Part shown: piece after piece, positions 12,364 to 24,300 of the stretch
How the letters are laid out: every line of letters begins with the position of its first letter
Numbering within the stretch: position 1 is the stretch's first letter
Assembly (NCBI RefSeq): GCF_027744825.2
Contig: NC_071347.1
Coordinates: 20,966,001 to 21,030,000, forward strand
Length of the DNA: 64,000 bases
DNA from: Synchiropus splendidus
Taxonomy: Eukaryota > Chordata > Actinopteri > Syngnathiformes > Callionymidae
Direction of reading: 5' to 3'
The notes under the pieces: model-generated
Database searches by the model: none
Seen by the model: only the letters and a program-made list of their open reading frames with translations
Told to the model about the DNA's origin: nothing
Made by a program: the position numbers and the translations under genes

Positions 12364-15300
12364 GTCTTTTCCGGCTGCATTTGGAACCTCATCATCAGCA
12401 TCGCGTCTGAGGATCCTCTGGTGTCCGACCCCTTCACCACGTTCACCTTTCTTCCCACCATTATCCCTCACGCCCAGCAGAACCACCGTCCTCCTGCTCC
12501 GTGGTCTTCTTCCCGTCTTCCCACCACGTCTGCGGAGTGGGTCCCGGCTCCCTCCCCCAGGGGTGGGAGTGAGGAGCTGGGCGACGGACTGGACAAACCC
12601 TTGGAGAACGATGCGGAGGGCGTGTGGAGCCCCGACATCGAGCAGAGCTTCCAGGAGGCCTTGGCCATCTACCCGCCATGTGGCCGTCGGAAAATCATCC
12701 TCTCTGACGAGGGCAAGATGTACGGTACGCACCGCCGCCGCCTTTATTCCGTCGCTGTAGTAATGTGGAATGGAGTGATGTGAAGCTCTAGTGGTCAGTG
12801 AGACGACAGGGACCAAAAACGTGTGCTGCAACACTTGATCCAACACTTGATGAGGAAGCGTTGTCTACAACAGCTACTAGATTCCTCCATGTCACCATTT
12901 GTCTTTGCTGCCGCTATTCGCCAAACTAGCCAACAAAGACAAAGTCAACCGATGGCCTCATGGGACTCGAAATCTGCTTACATGAACGCAAAGGTTCTGG
13001 CGGAAAAGAACAGGTGTGGGGTAAGGTAGGGTGACAGACGTCCTCGGCGTGGCGATGAGAGACGCCGGTGGACACATGGTTTGGTCATGGTGCGTTTTTG
13101 TGATGGTGGAAAAACTGTGCAGATGGAGGTGGACGGGTTCTGTCATCGCCTTGTTCTGTCACGGTGCCAAACAGCTCCTTTAACTGTTAGCTTAGCATAG
13201 CACGGCTTAGCCACCTATCGAGGTCATGGCCGACCTCTGATCAACACTTGAGCCCTTATAAAGCCTGAAATAATAGTTGGCCCGAGAGCCGGAGCGGAGA
13301 GGGGCAGGTGTTCGCCTGTGTGTCATGCGGGGCGGGGCGGGCGGAGGTGCTGATGTTTTTTCTCTCTTGGCAAAGCTGGGGTGGTCCTTCCTCTGAGTGG
13401 GGTTCAGGGGCAGGTGATGCGCCAGGCTGCACGTCGGCTCGCCTGGAATGGCATGTGCGCTCGGGAGCCCGGCGGTTCAAGGCAGCTCAGTTGTAACCCA
13501 AAACCAGAATATACTTTTACCCTTTGAGTGCTTTGGGGAGAGGGAGGACGCGAGAGAACTGAACACCAAGGTGGGCAGGGGTGTCTCGCTTGGTATCGAG
13601 CCCCAATGTGAGCACACCTGTCCACAGCAGCAGCCCTGGAGTCCATGTCTGTTTACCTCTCCTGCTCTTTCTATTTCCGTCTTTTCTCTCGCTGCTGTTG
13701 GCTCTCTTTGTTCTTCAGCTGCTGGCCCGCTTCAACCCGACAGCGTCCTGCTATCAAGGATTTATGACTTGAGAAAAGTGGGAAGACTGTGCTCCGCTTT
13801 GTCCCCCACTGCCTCCATTAACACGGGTGGCCCGAGAGGTCAAACGTGGCCGAGTCATTCTAGTGAGTCTTTATCGCTCTTGGCTGTTAGTGCTGTTAAA
13901 TTGCTGATGTGCAATGAAGTTAGAACAATTTGGTGAGAGACACCAGTGTCTCCTCTATCGTCCACAAAACATCCTGGACACTAAAAATATCACCTCGCCG
14001 TGATAACAGGTCACCAAACACCACGTGTTGTTGTCATAATTTAAAATTTGAGATTGATGTTTTATATTTTACTTTTATATTTCATATTTATAAAGGCAGA
14101 ACCGAAGGATAATTTTCACATAAAAAATGTAATAAAAAAAACCTTTTCAAAGTGAAGGTATATTAATTCAAGTTCATTTCTCTCTTGTTGTTTTTGTTGT
14201 ACTGTTAGGCGCTATATATAATATAATAATGACGCGATAGAGAAACTGAATCAGAGGGGGAAGGTTTGACATTGACTGAATTGGTGACAATAAAAACAAA
14301 ATTCTCTCTCCAATTTGCAGTGGTCCATCTCATCACATGTCCAGCTGGATTGCGACACAGCAACAGACTTCAGTTATTTTTCCGGATTTTCCCTTGAAAT
14401 CACCTCCAAACCCCGAAAACCGTTAGAATTCATGTCCATCTTCATGATGCGCTTTGTATTGTCTCAAAAGGGATCATTTTTCTGAAGGCATGGCGGCTGT
14501 CATTTAAGCTGCGGCGTTGCACCACGCTAGCTAACATGAAGCGGAAACCCTGTTGAGTTAAGTATGATAAATGAAGTAGATCCACACTGTTGGCACAATA
14601 TTGGAATGTCCCTTTCAATACTGCGATTACCTTCAGCACAGTTGTACCGCAGCAGCAGCCCTCGCCTAAAGGGTAGGTCCGTCTCATTGTGGGACTGGGC
14701 AGTGCGTTTTCTGTGTATTGTGAAGTCACATTATGGTTGGAGCCACGCAAAAAGGCGTCCAGGTATCTAGTCAGTAACTGTATCACCATACAGGAGCACA
14801 CCTGAGGAACCAGGAGTCTGTGCAGAGATGAGTTTTGTTTGCATTTGTTTGACTTATGAAGTTTGGGAACCCGGTTTTCTCTGCAGTCTTGCATGCTTCA
14901 CAAGAAAACAAAAAAAGAAAACGCCCTTCCGACCTTTGGACGTGAATCCTAAACCCGTGCCGAATACCGTTTGATGGTGCACGATTATTGTAGTGAAACA
15001 TTCCATCTCACTAACCAGTGAAATAGCTGCTAATTATGATGATTATTAAGACGTTCATTCTTGAGAAGCAGAGCTCCTCAGTGGCCTCGCGCCGGCTAAA
15101 TGTGTCCTCACAGACAAAACAGTCTCCGACCAAATAGCTGAGAGCAACATACTCTGAATTTCAGGTTGAATTCTCCCTGCAGGAATGCCATTCCTCACAA
15201 ACAATATGTGATATTGAACCTCCGAGCTGTCAGGCACGGCGGAATGTGTGACTCCATCGATGATGAATTCCTGAATTTAGCTGGAATGTTTCGGCCCTTT

Positions 15301-18300
15301 ATTCCAAACTCATTCACCGCGTTGGTCCGAGCCGGCGAGCTCGTCCGCCGACGGACCTATTAGCTGGCTTATTAGAGACGGTGTCACGGCTATTGTGGCG
15401 GTTATGTGCTCCAGCGGTAATTCGACATGCAACTGCCAAGGAAAACATTTCCTGCCTTGTGTTGTGCTCAGCGAGAGACGTGCCCTGTGGTCGGACCGCT
15501 GGCCTCCTGCTGTAACAATGGAAAAACACTCCCGCACTGTAAGTGCTGCAGCATGCGGCCGCTGATAAAACAAAAGTGGGACAAATAAAACATCGGGCTT
15601 GAGCAAACAAGGTTTCCCTGAAAGAAGATGGCCCTGTTTTTGCTGGGGCTGCACAGACACCAGGCTCATCAGCAGAGGAGGCACAGTGTTGTGCTTCGAG
15701 TTCATGTCAAGTGTATTTTGACTAACTCAGGTAGATTCAGGAGGGTACACTGATTTCTCTCCTGGCTGTTGTACAGTCGGTGCTTCCAGAGTCGTGGATG
15801 TTTCCCCTGTCGATATGCTGTTTTGGGATGCATCGGCACCGACTGCCCCAAAGGAACAGATGGTTACGACGAATTAGAAGCTGAGGGGGCACGAGAGTTG
15901 AAGTTAAGGAGTACGCATGTGTGTTAAATACAATTTATTCATAAGAGAAATGGACAGCAGCCTGGAATAATAGTAGTGATGTGCTGATGAAGCTTCATGA
16001 AACAGTCTCCTTATTCTGACAGATCAGTAGGTGGCGCTGTTGGTTTAAACATGAGGTGAGATTTCATTTAAATAGCTGGTCAAATCCAAAGTTTTTAAAG
16101 AGGAGAGTGACATCTAGTGGGCTCAGAAAATGGGCACACTGTTTCATGAAGCCTCATCTGCCCATCACGAGACAATAGTCCAATAAAGGGAGAGTCGAGT
16201 TGTTTGAATTCAGCTCCCAATGAATCAGGGTCACCTGCTCCGTCACTTCATATGACCGGCCAAACTTAAGTGCCTGTGAGCAACGGACCTACGCCTGTCA
16301 TTTAGTTAACCAGAAAACCACCACGGTCATGTCCACCTCCATGATGTGCTATGTGTTATCCGCTTGTTTCGTTGTTTCTACTTCCTTTTAATACGCTTGA
16401 TCTTGTGACATTTCATCTTCAATGAAGGGATGATTTTTCTGAAGGCATGGCGGCTCTCATTGAAGACCACTCTGTCCCGATGACTCCTAAATCAGCGGAA
16501 CAGGAATTTGATGGAAGAATTCAAAGCTGCCATATATTAATAGGAAAAGTAATTGTGTCAGGTCAGCTGAGGAGGGAACAAAAATTGTGTCGGACGTGCC
16601 ACTTTCATAGTGTTGTATGGGCCGAGAAAGACAGAGTAGGTGCACCATGCGATTGGAAGGAAGGCCACAGTGTTGCCACCCTCCCCTCCTGCCTCATTGT
16701 AAATGAAATACCCACAGTGGTGTCACGTGATGCCCGGCCATCTGGCGTTAGCCCACTGTGGACTCACACATATACGGGGGGCAGCTGTGATGGTTGGGGC
16801 ATCTTGTCTTTTCATCTCTTTGGTGAGGTCTTCCAAGCATTCCCCAAAGGGAGGACTGGCAGAGCCAGGGCATACCTGAGAGGTCATCTCTTGTGACTGG
16901 CCTGTCCTCCATGTTCTCCTGTGGGAGCTGAAGGAATAAACCAGGGAGGTGTCAAGAACATGATAAAGAAATGAACCCATTTTTTTTAAGTTGTTGACAA
17001 CCAAATTCAAGCTGCCAAAAAAGGCCTGCAGGTCTGACTTTAACTGGAGGACGGCCTGGAGAGAGTTAAGAGGCAGACAGCTCCGTTTTGGGGGAATATG
17101 CGGCATTACAGTCCTCAGAGTGTCGTCAAAGCACCAGTTTAGTTTCAGTCTTCATTCCTAAGAAAACCGTGAGCTCGGGGTCACAACTTGTTAAACGCCA
17201 CTCTGGGAAATCTTTGGAACAGAACATAGGAGGTAGACCTGAACAACCCGTCTGAGGTATGGCCCCTAAAATCCCCCAAATGAGGACGAGTCACTCTATT
17301 GTGCCACATTATGGCGATCAATTCATAAATGACTGTCAAAGTGAGCAGGCACTGCTGAGGTTTCCTCGGGAGTCAGAAGGCCAGAGCTGACCCGACGCTC
17401 ACTCCTTGCTGCTATAGTTGACAGGCTGGTGCGGACGTGCTGTTTCTTCCTGTTGACATTTACATCACATTCCAAATGCGAATCACTTGACTAGCATAAA
17501 CAAGGTTTGTGCCGCTCTTCCAACAGCAGCATCAGGGACGACACAGTGTCAGAGAGATCACAAGTCAGTGAAACCCTAGCGTGAGCTGTGATCTTGGTGA
17601 TACGAAACCTTCAGCCGTCTGGCCTTGGTTTAGGGTTAAGATTAATGTGGTGATGGTAAGCGCTGTATAAATAACGATGGTGTGGTATGGAGTCATTTGT
17701 TCGTCACCAGGAGTCTGGACACTGAAGCGTTTTCCTCTTGAGAATTACATTTTATAGTCCTTGGATAGTAAGATAAAAATAAGAGAGAGAACATAGCTAT
17801 CCATACCTTGCTCTGATTGAGGTCAGGTAAGACGCACCGTTTTGTCGGAATACCAAGACGTTTTTGATCAATTGAGACGCAATCCACTGCCCTCCTCTCT
17901 GGAGCCTCCCCCCAATAGGGCATGCTCGGAACACCTACTAGGAAGGTGACCAGGAGACATGCTGGCAAGATGCCCGACCCACCTCAAGTGGCTTCTCTCC
18001 ATGCCGGGTGTGGACGAGTTTGATCCCTGTCAGGGTTATTGACAGGTCTGACTCCATCTACTACATCTTTCTTGGCCCTCTTTCATGGTCTATGTTGAAA
18101 GGTAGGGTCCTGTTCAACAGATGGTCTGGGACAAAAATAGCGGAAAACGCTGGGATTTTCGAGTGTACGGGGTGCAAATCCCAGGGTAGGGGGGGCCCCT
18201 ATGATGCTAAAGAGAATCTGTGGAGAATCCTTGTCTGTGATGAGTCCAATGAGTTCCAATTATTGTAAGGGCTTTGTGGTAGTCTCCGGCTGCAAACAGG

Positions 18301-21300
18301 TCCAAGGTGAGGGGCCAGACTAAGTATTTCCACAGACTAATATGGAGAATTGATTGTTACCAGGGCCCCACCTTGTGGGCTCACCATCTGCAGGAGGGTC
18401 AGATAGGTTGGGAGGCCTTGGTGCAATTCCTGAAGTGACTCAGGAGACGTGGAATGTCGCCTCTGTGACCGGAAGGCCAGAAAAACTGAAGCCAAAGGGC
18501 AATATTTTGGCTTGACCCCAGGGTTTGAGTGGAGATATTCAGGAAATGTGTGTAACTCCGACATAGTGGATGAGAAGCTCAGTTAATACTGGTGCTTCCT
18601 CCTGGGGCCCGAAGCCAAGATTGCCAAGAGCTTTACAAGTCAATGCCTGAGGGCACGTTTGCTGTCTGAGCAGCAGACTGAAAATCTGGAAGGAGAATCT
18701 TGTTACCTATTGGTTTCAATAGATGCGTGGGGATGTCTCCATAAATAAATCTCCATGTGTAGTAAGTTAGATGAGCCCTGATAATGGATGAAACCGCTGC
18801 GGTTGGTTTTATACAGAAGTGGAAAAAATAATCCAAATCTTAGTTCTTACATTTGAAAGACATTTTGGCCTAGTAGAAAGTGCTTTAGCTTTTCTAGCTA
18901 AAAGTCAAAGCGGTGACCTCCCAGAGTTAATGAGTGAAGAGGCATTTCCCTTCTTATAATCCTTAAATGCTTCCTGAAACAAAAAGGGAAAGCAGATGCT
19001 TGTTGCCTCATTTGTGGAAACAAGTTGAGACAAACCCCCAGGTTGAAATTTACATTTCATTTAATGGCCTTTCCTGAAAGCTGGGGGGCATCCAGAGCTC
19101 TCTTGTTTGTACATCTTTTACTGCTTCTGACAATGGAAATAACTCGATGCTTAGAAGTTCCATGAGCAGAAATATGACCACTGTTTTCCTCCGGCGACGG
19201 CGGTGTGTGTGGAAGGAAGTCCATCCTGACCTGAAAGCGCTCACGCTTGCTTTGTTCACCCAGATGATAGGTCAGATTTGGTTTGTTGAAAAACAAAGAC
19301 CACAATTTTTAACATCTTTTTAGAGCAGGAGAATCTCAAGTTAGTGCCCCAAAAAGACTCAGGTGAAGAGGTGGGGAAAAAGGGCCTTTTCACCTGCTGA
19401 ACCATTGTGTTAACCCAAGTAATAAACACTGACCATGTTGTCCTGTCCATGACGGGAGAAAAATGAATTCTTGCTTCGCTTCAGCTAAGATCAGTCTTTT
19501 CTTGTGGTTATTAGCTCAAACACCTGCGCTAACGTCCACAATACACAGAAAACGGACGAAAAAATGGTGACCACTTCTGTTAGTTTCAGCAGTTACTTTA
19601 CGTCAACATACATTTTTTCAAAGCAGAAACCAGTGCCAGCTGTGAAGATGTCTTGGTGCCACCTGCTGCTGTGATGTAGACGCTACTCAATAGTTTAGTT
19701 GCGATGTTATGTGCTTGTAAACTGGTTGGACAAGTTTCTGATTTTGTTGAAGGGACAAAAGGTCAGCACTAGTTATATATGTATTAATAGTTAGCAGAGG
19801 CTTAAGTTTAGCTAACATCACACACAGGTTCGCAAACAGACCCATGTGGCGATGTCGCGCCGCCGCTCCATTGTACATCAGTCAGAGCTCAGGAATGTCA
19901 GGAATGAGTCCGGAGAAAGAAAACGTGACGGAAGACAGATCGGACCGGGCCAGTGATGACCGCAGACTTTGGGCTTAAGACAGATTTATGACCTGCGTGG
20001 CCTCCGTGTTGACTTTGGAAGAGACACTGAAAGTAGCCTCCTGTAACCCTGACACCTCCCCTGAGTCTCGAGCGGCTCGAGAGGAAACGCTGGACCCTCG
20101 TGATTGTATTCATGTGTTCGTGGACTTGTTAGTTGAATTCTTCCTCTGCGTTCAGTCCGGGTCAGTCCACAGATCTAAAACCTACTTTGATGTAATGGAA
20201 ATATGGGTAAAGAACGTCATTTCTTCTACAGCTGCGTGTTGTGCGGGACACTTCCCGTGGCAGGGATGACATGTGCGTCGTGATGTGATCTTTTATCTTG
20301 GATAATTACATTTACTTTACTTAACTAATGATGAACTTCAAACAAGATTTTACGCACTTTTGTTGGTAATGTCAAGTGACTGAAGAAACAAGATGAAGAG
20401 GGCCAAATGTTTATTTTGACTGCAGCCATGGAGAGAGTCAGTGTTCCTCCACTCAGACAGCAGCCAGTGTAGGAGGCACGGTGTCGGGATGTTCTGTGGA
20501 GGTCCTCCCTTGAACCCTGCATTGCAAGGAAACAGTTTAATGGACACAAGCCTTTTACTCGCATTTATTCAGAAGGTGCCTCCCTTTTTTGTGAGTGTTG
20601 TAGGGGGGTCCCCATGAACTCTCTGCGACAAATTTGAAGATGTAATTGGTGCAAGAGCAGGCACAGGAGACATGAGTCACACTGCATTTTGACACCTAGC
20701 TAGATGCCTGGTAGCCTCTTTGATTCAAAGGTGAAGAGGAATCAAGTCACATGAATAAGGTCCTCAGCCATTCATCCGTCCTCACTCCCGAGACGTTTCC
20801 TTACGCCGACCTGAGGCGTCTGGTTTGGCTTCATTGGTGTCTGGTGCTGGCACCTTTTCTCCAACCCCGTAAACTGTGCATCAGCCACTGGATGAAGAAA
20901 AAGGAATTGAAAACGCGTCTTCTCTCAGTGACCCAGAGTCTCACTGTCTGCACGTACGTTTGAAAGGTAGAAAATCCAAACACAATTTCTTCATGCCAAG
21001 TCGCCCCCAGGCTTGATCCCTCTGACAGCACTTGGCAGATATATCAATTACAAAATATGGTAACGATTTTATCTCTCGTATCTTGTGAAGAATTCCGCTG
21101 CTTCTATACCAGACTCATGGCAATGAGATTTTTCCAAGAGTCCAATTTCGTCGTGGTACACGCCTGTGACTGCAGACTGTGATAGCATTAATCTGTGGAG
21201 GTTAGGTTTCGACTGACTGTCTTCTAGCCTTGACTGGCGTGACTTTTCTCTCTGGATATCAGTGATCTCATCAGTGTGTGACAGAGTCGGACTATCTGAT

Positions 21301-24300
21301 GTCGTGCGTGTTGTCGGCCATGGCTTCCCTCAGACTGCCCAACAAGGTGTGGCTGGAATCTAATAATAGGGGGGTGACACAAGGGTTAACTGCTGCGCAC
21401 CGAACGCTAATAAGGACATGTTAGCAAACAGATGGGAACGAAGCTAGTAAGGATTCCTCCCAATGTTCACTCCATATTCACTGTCCACTGCCTTTTCTAG
21501 ATGGAAGATCTACTTATTTTATTTGGCTTTGAAATCACTCGCCTTCTAGAAAGGAGCGAACCACAGTCAAGACCTTTTTTGAGTCATACGTATTACAACT
21601 ATGGTGCTGTGGTGTTGACCTTAGCTAGTTTTATCTGTTAGAGCATCGCGTTGAACACATCCTGGTTGAAATTATTGTATCGGATTTTGTCGCTGCTCTT
21701 TGTGTGTTTCTCAAGAACAAAATTCATCAAGGGTTTTTCTGGACCAAAAAGGCAGTGTTGCTTCTTTGAGAGTCCCCTCGCAAGGAGCACCGATTGGGGC
21801 ACATTTAAACGTGCATTTCCAAAACTCACATCTTCCGATGACGTTCTGAGCAATAACATTGGTCTGTTGGGACATTTTGATCTGTTGGTCTCTAATTCCG
21901 ACATTGAGAAATCACAGATGGAACAGTCTGCGCCTTAATGCGAACCAAATCTCTGACTTTGGTGGTGGTGTTCAACCTGTCAGCCTTGTTTCTTTTTTCA
22001 AATCTCAGAGGGTGGAGAATCTTTGGCTCCCCGGACGTTCACCCACCAATCTATTGGCACCTTAAGAGGTCAAACAGTATGTTCCAGAAATGTGGTAAAA
22101 TTGTAACAAACCTCCCTGAGAAAACTCCAGGTGCCAGTTGTCTCCAGCCTGGCTGAAGAACTGAAAAAGATAACTGACATGACTGTTATATTTAAAGGAC
22201 AAGAAGACAAGAAATGTTGTCTTGTCACAGTCCACCATTGTTGCGTTGTTTACAGTTCAAATATTGAGGTTAGAAAGTGAATGTTTCCCTCTGTTATTGT
22301 ACATATTTGAGGTTTATTCCTGGATGTGAATCATAATCATGTCCGCTGGCAGCTCTTCCGTCTTCCAGGAGAAGAAGTTGACACGAACTCCGGGGACACA
22401 CAGTGTTTTGCATTCCGTCCAGAATGCGATCACTTTTATAGGGTGTCGAGAACTTCTGATGCGGCTTCAGGTTTCCGTTTTTTTCACCGTGGGGGGTCAC
22501 CTGATTTATGGCACGGCGTGTGAGGTCGAAGCGCTCTGTCACGGTGCGAGGAAAACGTGACGACTCCTCAGGTGGCGTGTCATGTCCAACCCTTGTGCGA
22601 ATTCACATGGAGACGTGGTGCCAGAGCAGAGACGGTCGTGTTGAAGAGACGGTGCCTGTGCGTGTGGGATCTGCTTCCAGTCGTGGGTTCCGCTCTGTAA
22701 CTGATCTTCTGCGTGACCATGTGTGTGTTTGCAAATGTGCTAAGCTCCAATAAAGGCCTGCAGTCGTCTATTATTTTCTTAACTGTTTTCACGGAGCAGG
22801 AATGCGCCTAATTGGATTGTCTTAATTAGTGGCAGAGACAAACACCAGCTGAGGCCGACGGGAAAGTGGGCCTCGCTCTCCGACGCTGAAAATTCAAAGA
22901 GATTCCACCAAAGTTGTCGCTGTTTGTTGAGGTTATTGGGATAGAAATGCACCATAATAGCCTCAAGGATTGGACCTCTCCGGGGGGCGAGGTCTGGCAT
23001 GAGGGTATGTGGGTGGTTGGACCCTGGAACTTAGCCCCAGTCATTTACACCATTTGTAGTGTCGGAAGTAGGACGGGCCCTTGGGCTTGTGATGACCCAG
23101 CCAACACTAGTTTGGCAGTCTGAACCCCAGAGAAAGACCAACCGATGAGTTTCATGTCTGTGGTGAGAAGTTGGATGCAGATGGGTTAAGGTGAAGGACC
23201 AGCTTTGAAAGAGAAGAAAAGCTTTATTTCTTGTGTGACTGGCAAGTTCTAGGGACATTATTCATGGAAAGCTATTGAGTGTCTCGTAATGGGCAGGTCT
23301 GGACTGCAGTACCGATGTACAGCCACCAGGAGGACCTCTGTTTATAACTTCTGGATAACTTCTATCCTGCTCTGTATGACAAAAAACGACGTCCAAAAAG
23401 TACGAAATTACAGATGACAACGCAGTGTGAGCTCAGAAGCTTTCGCAATGTTGCAGAAACAAGTTTTGGCATTGCTGTTCACCTCTGTATCCACATCTGT
23501 AGTATTGATCATGAAGTATTGATCATGTACCTCTTGCACAAAAGAGGAAACGGAGGCAGTGTTGTAGGAGGCGATGTCTTTTATGTTTCTCACTCGAGCT
23601 ACGTATCGGGTAGTAACAGCAACACTGCCCCCCATGGTTTCTGGTGGTACTGCTCCGTTTGGTCCGCATCCATAAGCTTTGTGGAAATGTGCTGAAATAC
23701 GGACAAAGTAAACGCAGAGCCCAGAAGGCACCGTCTGTACCCGAAACCGTACCGAAATGTTGAGCATCAGTGGAAGGCAAAAATATACAGAACAGGAAGT
23801 CGGACCTCCACGATGATAACAGTGGGAGAACCTCTGAAAAATGGCGCCAGCTTCCAGTCCAGGAAGGGTGCGGCTTTCGCTCAAGACCTGCTGTAACCAA
23901 CCAAATATATGGCATGACTAGTTTGTATCGGTTAACTTGACAGTACCTGAAGCTGTCAAGAGCCTGTCAGTGGTCACTAGCACCAAACACTGAAGTACGT
24001 GGTGCAGTGGTGAGTTTGAGACCTGTCGCGGAAAGATTACTGGAGGATATCCGTCACCTTCCTGAGACAGTGTCGCTGCATTTGGAAGAGCCTGGTGCTT
24101 TCATTGTTGCCTTCCTTTGCAAAGTTCCTTGGCTGCGGCTGCTGTTTGCTTCACAGAAGTCACAGAACTGCGACCATACACTGTGTTCCTCGGTGGGATC
24201 AAGGAGGGAGCAGTTGTTCCGAACCTCTTTGTGATATTCATAATGTCCCATTTTAGCCATATAGAGTAGCTTGAACTGTCCACTCTGTACTCACACAGAG

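Noticed and set aside
12283..12846. Minus-strand 187-codon frame over the TEA-domain exon
   Set aside because: Shadow of the real + strand TEAD4 exon; the TEA domain reads in the other frame.
16447..16896. 149-codon frame in the TEAD4 intron
   Set aside because: Begins inside a dispersed repeat and resembles no known protein.
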